NCBI GenBank assembly: GCA_902490005.1
Contig: CABUCM010000007.1
Coordinates: 1-64,000, forward strand
From: an uncultured Ruminiclostridium sp.
GTDB lineage: Bacteria > Bacillota > Clostridia > Oscillospirales > Acutalibacteraceae
Direction: 5' to 3'
DNA length: 64,000 bases
Shown: positions 1-9,020 of the stretch, piece after piece
Layout: the number at the start of each line of letters is the position of its first letter
How positions within the stretch are numbered: position 1 is the stretch's first letter
The notes under the pieces: generated by a model
Database searches by the model: none
Told to the model about the DNA's origin: nothing
Seen by the model: only the letters and a program-made list of their open reading frames with translations
Translations under genes and position numbers: made by a program

Positions 1-852
1 ATTGGGAGTTCCTTTTTTAGACCAAGTCCCCGCCAATATGGCTTGTTCTGAACAATACAGCTCTAAGCACCCCTTGTTTCCGCATTGGCACTGGGGCCCT
101 TCAAAATTGATGGACATGTGGCCGATTTCACCGGCGGCTCCCAGCGCGCCTCTCTGAATCTTACCATCCACCACAATACCGGCTCCTACGCCGTCGCCGC
201 TAGAAATAAAAACCTTTGTCCCCTGTTCGATCTCACTGTTTCCGAACCACCATTCTCCCATGGCGCCAACATTAGAATCCTGTTCAATAAATACCGGCAA
301 ATGTAGCCGATCTTCAAATTTTCTGGTAAAGGAAAATTTTTTCCACCCTTCATCGGTCAGAAATAAGCTGTTGTCCTCATTGATAAAATATGGTCCAGGA
401 AGCGCCAGCCCTACCCCGACAGGTTTGTGTTCCGCTTTATCCAGAAATTCAGAAGAGGTTTGAAGAATATCCTCGAATACCCTAGGATCTTCCAATCTTT
501 GGGCAATAGGATGCTTTTCTATTTCTTGAACTTCGCCAAATATATCAATCAACGACAAGGTATAAAAATTTTTTGTCACACGGATTCCTAACACTATCAG
601 CTTTTCTGCATTGAGCTGGATAGCGATAGAACGCCTTCCCCGGCCGCCGGTTAAGCTCCCCGTTTCAATAACGACACCTGATTTAATCAAACTGTCAATG
701 ATACTGGTAATAGTGGACTGCACCAATCCTGAAGCTTTAGACAGCTCAGCACGGGAGCAAGTCCCAAGTTTACGCATTAGATTGATAATAAGCGCGATGT
801 TGGATTCTCTAAGATTTTTAAGACTTTTTTCACCGTTTTCAAGCGTCCGCAC
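1..852 (-). CDS. ROK-family transcriptional repressor (3' part missing)
   Basis: The minus-strand frame runs open off the left window edge, giving the first 284 residues. The start is a GTG at 852 preceded by AAGGAG with 8 bases spacing. The N-terminal ~75 residues look like a winged helix (ELSKASGLVQSTITSIIDSL, then GGRGRRS). The rest is the ROK actin-like ATPase/sugar-kinase fold with a DSNVGAMGEWWFG segment and the signature GEIGHMSI followed by the CQCGNKGCLE zinc cluster. ROK repressors of the XylR/NagC type bind sugar or sugar phosphate and release DNA. The inducer cannot be told from sequence. Its regulated operon is probably beyond the left edge. Confidence 0.9.
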   Translation of the reverse strand, partial: MRTLENGEKSLKNLRESNIALIINLMRKLGTCSRAELSKASGLVQSTITSIIDSLIKSGVVIETGSLTGGRGRRSIAIQLNAEKLIVLGIRVTKNFYTLSLIDIFGEVQEIEKHPIAQRLEDPRVFEDILQTSSEFLDKAEHKPVGVGLALPGPYFINEDNSLFLTDEGWKKFSFTRKFEDRLHLPVFIEQDSNVGAMGEWWFGNSEIEQGTKVFISSGDGVGAGIVVDGKIQRGALGAAGEIGHMSINFEGPQCQCGNKGCLELYCSEQAILAGTWSKKGTPN

Positions 853-901
853 AATTAATACTCCTTATAAATAATATCTACTATCTATTATGAATAATTT
901 C

Positions 902-930
902 ATACTACCATAATTAATATTATTTAGCAA
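902..930 (-). promoter_or_regulatory. Probable sigma-A promoter of the ROK gene
   Basis: On the minus strand TTGCTA (925-930) and TAGTAT (902-907) are separated by exactly 17 bases. Initiation would fall near 895, about 43 bases before the GTG start. Each box matches consensus at 4 of 6 positions, so the call is moderate. Confidence 0.45.
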
Positions 931-996
931 TAGTGCGGATTGGTAAAATAAGTTGAAATGAATCATATTTTATTGAATAATAAATGATCCTAGACA

Positions 997-2184
997 TTAT
1001 TCTTGCCTCAGCGCGTCCACCGGCTTCATTGCCGAAGCCTTCACTGCTGGATAAACGCCAAAAACAATTCCTGTCAAAAGAGAAAATAAAACAGCCAGCC
1101 CCATCACATCCAATCGGAACGATAGGCTGATTCCAAATAAAGACGCGCCCAGGTAAGAAATACCATTCCCAATGACAACGCCGATAGCGCAGCCAATAAC
1201 GGATATCAAAACCGCCTCCAGCAAAAATTCCAATAGAATCGTCCCGCGCTTGGCGCCGATGGACTTTTTAATACCGATTTCTCTGGTCCGTTCATTGACG
1301 GACACTAGCATTACTGTCATGATACTAAGGCTTGCAACCAATAAGGAAATAGCTCCCACCGCGGATAGCACTAGTGTAACGATATCCATCAGCCTTAACA
1401 GCCCATCCTTTTGTTTCACCAAATTATTGGAGACATACATCCCTCCCCCATTGACCCTGGCCAGAGTATTTACAATATTCTGACCAGTTTCATCCGCGTC
1501 GGCACCGCTTGCTACCCGTACGGCAACCTGGTTAAAATGATTGCTTCCCGAAGTATGCTGAAGGGTGGAATACGGGACATAAACGAAATTAGGGATATAA
1601 TCTCCGATAATATTTGACAGCAATCCGCTGCCGGTTTTGATGACGCCCACCACTTCAAAGTCCTCTTGGATCCCATTATATAAAACGGAAATATGCTTTC
1701 CTACAATATTATCCCGATTATAGGCGGCATGGGCAAAATTTTGATCCACCATACAAACATTGGCATAAGTGTTTACGTCCGCATTGCTGATGGACCGTCC
1801 ATATAGGACCTGTAAAGAGATGACCTGGCTAGCTTTCGTGTCGATTCCCCATACCAAGGCGTCCATCTGTTCATTACGGAATCCGATTTTGGTGTTTTGC
1901 ATAATCACCGGCGTGGCCTCTTCGACAGAAGAATTTTCCCTAATTGTCTGTAAATCCTCCTGGGTAAGCCCGACCTCTCCCCCTTCCTTGCTGTCGGCGG
2001 AAATGGTAAGCCCACCCAACCCCAGGCTGTCGATCTCCGTATTCACCGCCTGTGTTCCACATTGACCGATATTTCCGATTAAAATGACCGAAGCGACCCC
2101 AATGGTAATTCCTAGAATCGTCAACGCGCTTCTTAATTTTTTTCGGCCTAAGTTTTTCGCCGCTGATTTCAGACTATCCCACAT
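997..2184 (-). CDS. MacB/FtsX-type ABC transporter permease
   Basis: This is a permease of about 395 residues. It has an N-terminal membrane segment (LRSALTILGITIGVASVILI), a large extracytoplasmic MacB_PCD-like domain, and three C-terminal membrane segments of the FtsX type that contain NERTREIGIKKSIGAKR. The family exports peptides or lipids or acts by mechanotransmission together with an adaptor and an ATPase. The ATG at 2184 overlaps the stop codon of the upstream adaptor gene by 11 bases, which suggests translational coupling. A longer frame from 2211 is open but begins well inside the adaptor gene. No ATPase domain is fused to it and none is encoded next to it. Confidence 0.88.
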   Translation of the reverse strand: MWDSLKSAAKNLGRKKLRSALTILGITIGVASVILIGNIGQCGTQAVNTEIDSLGLGGLTISADSKEGGEVGLTQEDLQTIRENSSVEEATPVIMQNTKIGFRNEQMDALVWGIDTKASQVISLQVLYGRSISNADVNTYANVCMVDQNFAHAAYNRDNIVGKHISVLYNGIQEDFEVVGVIKTGSGLLSNIIGDYIPNFVYVPYSTLQHTSGSNHFNQVAVRVASGADADETGQNIVNTLARVNGGGMYVSNNLVKQKDGLLRLMDIVTLVLSAVGAISLLVASLSIMTVMLVSVNERTREIGIKKSIGAKRGTILLEFLLEAVLISVIGCAIGVVIGNGISYLGASLFGISLSFRLDVMGLAVLFSLLTGIVFGVYPAVKASAMKPVDALRQE

Positions 2185-3274
2185 AAGCGGCCACCATACT
2201 CTGCGAATCACGGATCACTCTTTGAAAATCGGAAACCTGCTCTGGATTTTTGATAATCTCATCCCCTTTTGACAACCCCTTTCGCACCTCGAACCCATTT
2301 TCAAATTCTTTTCCAGTGGTGATATAAGTCTTTACCGCCCGGTTTTCTACCACCTTGTAAACGTACTCCTGACCGCTATCTTCTGCCAGAACAGCCTCAT
2401 AAGGTACTACAATGCGGTCTTGATCCACTGACGTAATGATTTTACATTTGGCGGTAAAGCCATTTTTAATCCACTCCAAGCTTTCTTCGTTATCGTTGTC
2501 CACCTTGACAATGACGGTAACCACCGTTTCCTGTCCAGTGGCTGAAACCACCTGCTGGGCAATATTAGAGATTTTCGTTACAGTCCCGGTATAGCTTTTG
2601 CCCTGGAAGCCTACGCCGGTAATTTCCGCTTTTTGCCCGACGGCAATACTGGATATCTGGGACTCATTGACAGATAAATTCACTTGAAGCCCCTCATTTT
2701 CCGAAATAACCGCCGCGGGCTGGCTTCCCACCCCTTCGTGATCTTTAGCGTTTACCGACGATACAACGCCGGCAACCGGGGCGGTTACCTGGATGAGCTC
2801 CTCCTGCAACGGAGCCTGGGTCTCTATAGACGTATTTTCCTCACTGGCCGTTGAGGAACTATCTAGGTATTTCTGAAGCTGCTGGGATTGGGAGGCGTTC
2901 AGCCCATATAAATTGGAAATAGCGGAAACATCTACTGTTTCTGAGGAGCTTGCCTCAGGAACAAGTGAGGATGAAGAGCCCTGCGCCACTTTTTCCATTG
3001 GTAATTTTATGCTCATCAGCACATCCCCTTTTTCAACCCTTTGCCCTTCCTCTACATAGATTTCCTGCGCTACCGCGTTTTGGTTGATGTAGACCTTTCG
3101 CTGTTTTGAATTTTCAACCTTCCCTGTACAGGTTACCGTGTTTTCTTCCGATACCTGCTGTAGAACCATCGTCTCGGCATAAACCGCTTGCGACTTGCTG
3201 TAATTCCCCGCTAATACAATTCCAAGAATCATGACAGCGGACACTCCCAAAAGAATTCCTACTTTCTTTCCCAT
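2174..3274 (-). CDS. HlyD/MacA-type periplasmic adaptor subunit
   Basis: The protein has 366 residues with an uncleaved N-terminal membrane anchor (about residues 6-24). A split lipoyl-like domain follows (VYINQNAVAQEIYVEEGQRV and later TAPVAGVVSSV). The middle is a low-complexity Ser/Glu stretch and not a long coiled coil. Beta-barrel and membrane-proximal domains come after it (VTKISNI, VVPYEAV, KGLSKGDEII). It is the adaptor partner of the FtsX-type permease encoded immediately downstream with overlapping ends. The ATG follows TAGGAG with about 8 bases spacing. In Firmicutes a MacB-like ATPase gene usually lies between or beside these two; it is absent here. Confidence 0.87.
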   Translation of the reverse strand: MGKKVGILLGVSAVMILGIVLAGNYSKSQAVYAETMVLQQVSEENTVTCTGKVENSKQRKVYINQNAVAQEIYVEEGQRVEKGDVLMSIKLPMEKVAQGSSSSLVPEASSSETVDVSAISNLYGLNASQSQQLQKYLDSSSTASEENTSIETQAPLQEELIQVTAPVAGVVSSVNAKDHEGVGSQPAAVISENEGLQVNLSVNESQISSIAVGQKAEITGVGFQGKSYTGTVTKISNIAQQVVSATGQETVVTVIVKVDNDNEESLEWIKNGFTAKCKIITSVDQDRIVVPYEAVLAEDSGQEYVYKVVENRAVKTYITTGKEFENGFEVRKGLSKGDEIIKNPEQVSDFQRVIRDSQSMVAAYVG

Positions 3275-3436
3275 GACAAAAACTCCTATCTGCGAACCAA
3301 ATCTTCATACGATAACTATTCTTTGAAGAAGATTGGTTTTTTATGAGTCGCAAATTTTTTTATCAGCAGGAATATTTTTTTGTTCTTTCTTCATGCTATT
3401 AAAATAGAAAATACGGATCAAAGGAGAAATGTTGCC

Positions 3437-3616
3437 ATGAGTCTAATTCCCTGTGATGATCACTGTATTTACCAGAAAGACGGTTATTGCACATTAGAAA
3501 CCCCCACTGTGGTAACAAACCATAGTGGGGGCTGTATTCACTGTATTCGTCCCCCTGAAACATCTCAGGAAGACCCCAAAACAATTACTTCACCAAAGCT
3601 TCAAACGCTTCTCTGA
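3437..3616 (+). CDS. Small cysteine-rich protein, function unknown
   Basis: This 59-residue protein is preceded by AAGGAG with 10 bases spacing. It carries four to six cysteines in a pattern (CDDHCIYQKDGYCTLE, then GGCIHC) that suggests metal binding. Similar short clostridial proteins exist and have, as I recall, often been mislabelled as hydroxymyristoyl-ACP dehydratase. No enzymatic domain is visible. The last 32 bases overlap the 3' end of radA on the opposite strand, so the two transcripts converge. The only longer frame starts at 3380 and lacks a binding site. Confidence 0.6.
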   Translation: MSLIPCDDHCIYQKDGYCTLETPTVVTNHSGGCIHCIRPPETSQEDPKTITSPKLQTLL

Positions 3617-4964
3617 CGCTTTTTACACCGACCAGTTCAATTCCAAGGCGCTCTGCGTCGGAAAGAGATTTTAGGTTGTGGTAAGGAAGCACACACCTGT
3701 GGAATCCCAGCCTTGCCGCTTCATTCACCCTGGCTTGGGCATGGTTGACAGAGCGAATTTCTCCCGCCAAGCCGATCTCGCCAAAAGCCAGAGCGTTTTC
3801 ACTGACCGGAGCGTCTTTTAAGCTGGAAACCAGAGCCATTGCCACCGCCAGGTCCGCAGCCGGCTCATCTAACCGCAAACCGCCCACTACGTTTAAATAG
3901 GCGTCTAAATTTGCGAAAAAATAGCCCGCCCGTTTTTCCAAAACCGCCAGCAGCAAGCTCATACGGCTGTAATCAAAACCAGTGGACATCCTTCTGGGAT
4001 TTCCAAAACCGGAAGAGGTGGCTAACCCCTGTACTTCCGCCAAAATAGGACGGGAGCCTTCCATAACACAGGCAACACAGGTCCCTGAGACATTTTTCGG
4101 CCTTCCGGAAAGCAGCATCATAGAGGGATTTTCCACCTCCCGCAAGCCATTCTCCACCATTTCAAACACGCCGATTTCATTGGTGGAGCCATAGCGGTTC
4201 TTAACCGCCCGAAGAATCCGGTAAGACATCTGCCGGTCACCTTCAAAATAGAGCACCGCGTCTACAATATGCTCTAAAACCTTGGGGCCGGCAATGGCCC
4301 CGTCTTTATTCACATGGCCTACCACCAAAACCGGGATGTCCAGGGATTTCGCGGTCCGCATAAAGGCATTGGTACACTCCCTTACCTGGGTGATGCTTCC
4401 AGGAGAGGATGATAAATCTCCAAGACTCATGGTTTGAATGGAGTCAATGATGACCAGGTCCGGCTTTTCTCCTCTGATCGCCTCGATCACGCATTCCACA
4501 TCGGTTTCCGTCAAAATATAGAGATGGTCGCTGTTCACTCCTAAACGAGTGGCCCGAAGCTTTAATTGGCGCTTGGATTCCTCACCGGATACATAAAGTA
4601 TTTTCAGCGATTTCCCCAGTTCCTGGCAGACCTGAAGCAATATGGTGGACTTTCCGATGCCAGGATCTCCCCCCAGCAGCACCAAGGAGCCTTTGACGAT
4701 ACCGCCGCCCAAGACCCGGTCCAGCTCTTTTAAGCCGGTATGATAGCGCTGCTCGTCATCCGTGTCGATTTCGTTAATCAAAACAGGAGAGGTTCTCATA
4801 CGGCCGCTTTCTCCCGGCCGTAATACGGTGGCCGTATGCTTTACCGCTTCCCTAACTTCCTCGTTCATGGTATTCCATTCTCCGCAGTTGGGACATTTCC
4901 CATACCATTTAGCGGACTCAAACCCACACTCGCTGCAAATATAAATACTTTTACTTTTCGGCAT
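3585..4964 (-). CDS. radA: DNA repair protein RadA
   Basis: This 459-residue cytosolic ATPase promotes branch migration in recombination. An N-terminal C4 zinc finger (C10, C13, C24, C27) is followed by a RecA-like core with Walker A GGDPGIGKST near residues 98-107 and Walker B LVIID. The RadA-specific KNRYGS motif lies near residue 256. A C-terminal Lon-protease-like domain lacks protease function in this family. Length matches the family norm. The ATG at 4964 is the natural start because the zinc finger begins just after it. It is probably transcribed alone or after the amidase gene upstream. Confidence 0.97.
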   Translation of the reverse strand: MPKSKSIYICSECGFESAKWYGKCPNCGEWNTMNEEVREAVKHTATVLRPGESGRMRTSPVLINEIDTDDEQRYHTGLKELDRVLGGGIVKGSLVLLGGDPGIGKSTILLQVCQELGKSLKILYVSGEESKRQLKLRATRLGVNSDHLYILTETDVECVIEAIRGEKPDLVIIDSIQTMSLGDLSSSPGSITQVRECTNAFMRTAKSLDIPVLVVGHVNKDGAIAGPKVLEHIVDAVLYFEGDRQMSYRILRAVKNRYGSTNEIGVFEMVENGLREVENPSMMLLSGRPKNVSGTCVACVMEGSRPILAEVQGLATSSGFGNPRRMSTGFDYSRMSLLLAVLEKRAGYFFANLDAYLNVVGGLRLDEPAADLAVAMALVSSLKDAPVSENALAFGEIGLAGEIRSVNHAQARVNEAARLGFHRCVLPYHNLKSLSDAERLGIELVGVKSVREAFEALVK

Positions 4965-5025
4965 AATTTGAAACCCTTCTTCTCATCTTCCTTTCATTTT
5001 AGTGTAGCATAGAGAGAAGGAAAAC

Positions 5026-5751
5026 TCAACCTTGCCCGGTTTGATAATAGTCCAAAAATCCGGAAAAGATTGCACCGGCAAGCCTTTTCTGGTACTCTTC
5101 ATCCTTCAATTGAGAGAGTTCTTCCGAATTGGACAAAAAGCCGCACTCAACCAAAACAGCGGTATATTGCGCGTGGTTTAAAAGATAAATGGAATCTGTC
5201 GCCGGTTTTATTTCCCGTTTATTGCTGGGCTGAACTTCCTTTATTACGGATGCCCGGATGGCCTCCGCCAGCTTTACGCTGCCCGCGTCGTTAACGGAAT
5301 AAAACACTTGGGTGCCGGAATACTGGCTTTGCTCAAATTTATTCTGATGGATGCTGATGGTAACGCTGTTTGGATAGGAATTCATGATTTCCGTGCGGTT
5401 TTGAAGATCGGAACGTTTTCTTTCTCTAACGGAAGAAAGGCTTTGGTCCCCCAGCGATACATCTTCAGTTCGGGTCATAACCACGTCAAACCCCTGCTCC
5501 TTAAAACACTGGCATAAATAGGTGGCAATGGAAAGGTTCAGTCCCTTTTCCAGAGTATCGTCAGCCGCCACCGCACCCCCGTCTTCCCCGCCGTGTCCTG
5601 GATCGATGATGATGACAGGCTTAGGGCTTGCCGGTGATGTAGAAGCCTGTAGAGCAACCTTTTGACTAGCAGAATACATCAAGAAGCCAAAAACCGCTAC
5701 CAAAGCAAGGGCTGTTGTGTAAAACAGAATGTCTTTTACCGATTTTTTCAA
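5026..5751 (-). CDS. cwlD: N-acetylmuramoyl-L-alanine amidase, CwlD-like
   Basis: This 241-residue Amidase_3 enzyme has an N-terminal membrane segment and an extracytoplasmic catalytic domain. Zinc ligands are visible as DPGHGGEDGG, a following Glu (LEKGLNL) and SIHQN, with the catalytic VLVECGFLSN near the C-terminus. Size and layout match CwlD, which makes muramic-delta-lactam in spore cortex. An ordinary cell-wall amidase is the alternative. I chose the TTG at 5751 because AGAGGTG sits 6 bases upstream. An in-frame ATG at 5772 has no binding site. Symbol is tentative. Confidence 0.85.
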   Translation of the reverse strand: MKKSVKDILFYTTALALVAVFGFLMYSASQKVALQASTSPASPKPVIIIDPGHGGEDGGAVAADDTLEKGLNLSIATYLCQCFKEQGFDVVMTRTEDVSLGDQSLSSVRERKRSDLQNRTEIMNSYPNSVTISIHQNKFEQSQYSGTQVFYSVNDAGSVKLAEAIRASVIKEVQPSNKREIKPATDSIYLLNHAQYTAVLVECGFLSNSEELSQLKDEEYQKRLAGAIFSGFLDYYQTGQG

Positions 5752-5823
5752 AGCGTTCACCTCTCGTATCATCTTATGCGTTTAAAAATCGGTTCATACC
5801 CAAGCAGTAGTTATCTGGAAAAC

Positions 5824-5855
5824 AAAAAAGCTCTGGATAAATATCCAGAGCTTTT
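5824..5855 (-). terminator. Rho-independent terminator after HU gene
   Basis: A perfect 14-base inverted repeat (arms 5826-5839 and 5842-5855) reads into a run of six U on the minus strand. It lies just after the HU stop codon. Confidence 0.9.
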
Positions 5856-5869
5856 AAAATTAACGGTTT

Positions 5870-6145
5870 TTATTTGTCAATGGCGCTCTTAAAGGCTTTA
5901 CCAACTTTAAAAGCAGGAACTTTGGAAGCAGGAATCGTGATAGGAGAATTGGTTCTGGGATCACGGCCCTGTCTTTCGCTACGGCTGCGGACTTCAAAAG
6001 TACCAAAGCCAACCAACTGTACCTTATCATTTTTCGCCAGAGTTTCGACGATCGTATCGATGACAGCGTTAACTGCTGTATCGGCATCTTTCTTGGAAAT
6101 GTTTGCCTTTTCGGCTACCGCCATAATTAATTCGGTCTTGTTCAA
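5870..6145 (-). CDS. hup: HU-family nucleoid DNA-binding protein
   Basis: The 91-residue protein has the full HU fold. The N-terminal dimerising helices are MNKTELIMAVAEKANISKKD. The beta-arm carries GFGTFEVRSRSERQGRDPRT and the conserved N-P-x-T-x-x-I-x-I-P tip appears as NSPITIPASKVPAF. It wraps and bends DNA without sequence preference. The start is TTG at 6145, with GGAGGT 7 bases upstream. A strong terminator follows directly, so it ends its transcript, which may begin at mazG. Confidence 0.97.
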   Translation of the reverse strand: MNKTELIMAVAEKANISKKDADTAVNAVIDTIVETLAKNDKVQLVGFGTFEVRSRSERQGRDPRTNSPITIPASKVPAFKVGKAFKSAIDK

Positions 6146-6190
6146 TTTTGTTACCTCCGTTATTTTTTTATTGTTATATTCATCAGAGTG

Positions 6191-6991
6191 TTATCTCTGC
6201 GAATGACCTTTCACTTCATCCCAAAGGACATCCAGTTGTTCTAAAGAAGCCTCTTTCATATTAATTCCCCGCTGGCTGGCAAGAAATTCCACAGACTGAA
6301 AACGACGGACAAATTTATCACAAGCCATGGTCAAAGCGTATTCGCTGTCCAGATTCAGAAACCGGGAAACATTCACCACAGAAAACAGCAAATCACCTAA
6401 CTCTTCCAAACACTGCTCCTGCTGGTTTTCAGCGATTGCTTGTCTTAATTCTTCTGTTTCTTCAGAAACCTTATCCAAAGCACCGGAAACATCGTCCCAG
6501 TCAAAACCGGCCTTCGCAGCTTTTTTTTGAACCTTTTGGCTGCGCATCAAAGCCGGCAGCGCCTTTGAAACGCTTTCCATTGCCTCGCTTTGAGTTTTCT
6601 GCGACTTGGTCTGCATCTTGATGGCATCCCAGTTTTTAAGAACCTGCTCAGAATCATCCGCCACTACATTTCCAAACACGTGAGGATGACGGATAATCAG
6701 CTTCTGACAAACGCCGTCCGCCACATCAGAAAAATCAAAGTTTCCAGCCTCTTCTTCCATCAAAGAGTGGAAAACCACCTGCATCAACACGTCTCCCAAT
6801 TCTTCTTTCAGAAGTTCGGTATCTTTCGTATCAATGGCCTCAACAGCTTCATAGGTTTCCTCAATGAAATTCTGGCGAATGCTTTCGTGAGTTTGCTCCC
6901 GGTCCCATGGGCAGCCATCCGGCTGCCGGAGCATTTTCATGATTTCAATCAGATCATTTACATTATAATGATCCTTTTTTTGAAATTCCAA
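6191..6991 (-). CDS. mazG: Nucleoside triphosphate pyrophosphohydrolase MazG
   Basis: This 266-residue protein holds two MazG domains. Each has the metal-binding pattern, seen as EETYEAVEAID plus EELGDVLMQVVFH in the first half and EELRQAI plus EELGDLLFSVVNVSR in the second. The CPWDREQTHESI opening is diagnostic. The enzyme hydrolyses (d)NTPs to NMP and pyrophosphate. Start is TTG at 6991 behind AAGGAAG. The order flippase-mazG is that of yabM-yabN in Bacillus, but here HU stands where the S4-domain gene yabO would be. Confidence 0.95.
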   Translation of the reverse strand: MEFQKKDHYNVNDLIEIMKMLRQPDGCPWDREQTHESIRQNFIEETYEAVEAIDTKDTELLKEELGDVLMQVVFHSLMEEEAGNFDFSDVADGVCQKLIIRHPHVFGNVVADDSEQVLKNWDAIKMQTKSQKTQSEAMESVSKALPALMRSQKVQKKAAKAGFDWDDVSGALDKVSEETEELRQAIAENQQEQCLEELGDLLFSVVNVSRFLNLDSEYALTMACDKFVRRFQSVEFLASQRGINMKEASLEQLDVLWDEVKGHSQR

Positions 6992-7032
6992 ACAAATACT
7001 TCCTTTTCATTAGAACAACAATTTATCTTATT

Positions 7033-8796
7033 TTACCCTATCCAATGCCGCTTTTCAAGTGCTTTTGCGATTTTTTCTCCTTTGGGGAGCATTAATAAAT
7101 CAGTTTTTGTGAAGGCTTTTAAAATTAAAAGGGCGATTACATAAATAATGACCGCAACGACTAACGCCAACAGGGTACAAAGCTTTCCTGAAGAGATAAA
7201 CTTGGAGAGCAAAAAATAACTTCCATAAGCAGAGCCGGCACAAATCACCGCCGCCGCCAAAGGTTTCAAGAAGATAGACACCATATCCGGGCGAACATGG
7301 GCCTCCCTGCACAAAAAGTACAGGGCAAAAAAGGTGATGAATACATAACACACCAGGGTTCCGACACCAGCCCCCTGAATATTGATGGCAGGTATCCCCA
7401 CCAATGTATAATTCAAAATAATTTTAATCACCACACCCACAGAGAGAAGCTTTACCGGCAGATCTACCCTTCCCACCGCCTGCAGCATGCTGCACAAAGG
7501 CGTACTGGTCGAAGTAAAAATAGCGGCAATTCCCAAAATGACCAAAACACTGGAAGCGGTATCCACTGCGGCGGGATTTCCGCCGTCGGAATATAACAGA
7601 GACATAATGGGCTTCGCCATGACAGACAAACCTAACCCGGCGGGGATGGTGACCAGCATGGTAATTCTGATTACAGACTCGATACTGGCTTTAATTTTTT
7701 TGGGAACGCCCTCCGTCCAGGCCATGGTAACCGACGGCAGCGCGCTGATGCCAAAGGTCTGGGTGATCGCGGGAATCAGCATCATCAGCGTGGCGGCATA
7801 GCCATAGCAGCCGTATAAGGTCGTATGTACCTTATCATTTCCTATGGCTTCCTGGGCGATCAGATCTTTATAAATCGTGGTAAGCTCTCCCGGATTGTTT
7901 TGCATGATATCGTACAGCCGGCGCTGAATCAAGGTGGAATCCACCAAGCTGGCAACATTCATCACCAAGGCGCCGATGGCGATGGGCACCGCGATGGAAA
8001 TCAGCATTTTGACAGTGGATCTTCCGCTTCTGGCCCGGGGAGAACAAATCAGCTCTTCTTTGGTGATGCCATCCCCTCTGATTTTAAAGCGGATGAACAA
8101 ATAAACAAAGCCAAATACGGAACCGATTGTAATTCCAACAATGGCTCCTGCGGCGGCAAACGGCAAGACAGCGCTTCTAGCCAAAGATTCGGAAGCATAA
8201 GGAGTTCCAAACACCGTTCCGCTTTGGGCATATTCGCTGATCCCGTAATTGAGGACCAGCTGAGAGGCTGTCAACCCTAGAATCAGCTTACACAAAGCCT
8301 CGATTACCTCGGATATCGCGGTGGGGAACATATTCCGCATCCCCTCGTAATAGCCGCGGTAAATCGACATCAGGCAAGCGAACAAAATAGTGGGCGCTAA
8401 GGTCAATGTGGCGTATTTCACATCTGGAGTATTGATAATATTACAATACACAAAGGTACCGATGACCATCAGCAAAAAGCCCGCTAAACCTAAGATTAAA
8501 AAAATCGGAATCGAGACGCGGTGGATCTGGCGTACATCCCGGTACCGTTTTCTCGCCATATTTTCCGAAACCATTCTTGCGATGGCGATTGGAAAACCAG
8601 CGGTAGCAATCGTAAATAAAGGGTTGTAAAGATCATAGGCAGAGTTAAAATAGCCATATCCCTCCGGTCCCAGGATCCTTCCCAAAGGAATCTTAAACAA
8701 AGCGCCGATAATCTTTACCACAGCCATACTGGCCGTTAAAATTAAAGCACCCTGCAGAAAAGACTGACCGCCTCTTTTCTTAGCTTTCGCCGCCAT
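7033..8796 (-). CDS. MurJ/SpoVB-type lipid flippase (polysaccharide biosynthesis family)
   Basis: The 587-residue integral membrane protein has about 14 hydrophobic segments and belongs to the MVF/MOP flippase superfamily. The opening GGQSFLQGALILTASM and the segment IPLGRILGPEGYGYFNSAYDLY are typical of the SpoVB/YabM subgroup. The likely role is translocating lipid-linked peptidoglycan precursor across the membrane, in vegetative growth or in spore cortex formation. The two cannot be separated from sequence. Start is the ATG at 8796 with GGAAG 7 bases upstream; an upstream frame to 8844 has no binding site. mazG follows 41 bases downstream. Confidence 0.9.
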   Translation of the reverse strand: MAAKAKKRGGQSFLQGALILTASMAVVKIIGALFKIPLGRILGPEGYGYFNSAYDLYNPLFTIATAGFPIAIARMVSENMARKRYRDVRQIHRVSIPIFLILGLAGFLLMVIGTFVYCNIINTPDVKYATLTLAPTILFACLMSIYRGYYEGMRNMFPTAISEVIEALCKLILGLTASQLVLNYGISEYAQSGTVFGTPYASESLARSAVLPFAAAGAIVGITIGSVFGFVYLFIRFKIRGDGITKEELICSPRARSGRSTVKMLISIAVPIAIGALVMNVASLVDSTLIQRRLYDIMQNNPGELTTIYKDLIAQEAIGNDKVHTTLYGCYGYAATLMMLIPAITQTFGISALPSVTMAWTEGVPKKIKASIESVIRITMLVTIPAGLGLSVMAKPIMSLLYSDGGNPAAVDTASSVLVILGIAAIFTSTSTPLCSMLQAVGRVDLPVKLLSVGVVIKIILNYTLVGIPAINIQGAGVGTLVCYVFITFFALYFLCREAHVRPDMVSIFLKPLAAAVICAGSAYGSYFLLSKFISSGKLCTLLALVVAVIIYVIALLILKAFTKTDLLMLPKGEKIAKALEKRHWIG

Positions 8797-8970
8797 TGCA
8801 ACACTTCCAATCAGTTGTAATGTTCCGTGCTTTTTCAAACACACATCTAAAGTATTATATTACCTTATTTTCTTTCATATGTACAGCGATTCATATTATT
8901 TTTCCATAAAACGCAGTAAAAAGAGGATCCCTCCATCTTTTAAAAATTATGTCACCTACATTGAAAACCC

Positions 8971-9008
8971 AAAATGAGAGCCTGGGTGTTCCCCACGCTC
9001 TCATTTTT
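8971..9008 (-). terminator. Hairpin terminator, zinc-ribbon gene
   Basis: AATGAGAGC pairs with GCTCTCATT across a GC-rich loop region. The hairpin lies 13 bases after the stop of the zinc-ribbon gene. T-runs exist on both sides (stronger on the plus strand). Confidence 0.65.
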
Positions 9009-9020
9009 CACTCATTCTTA

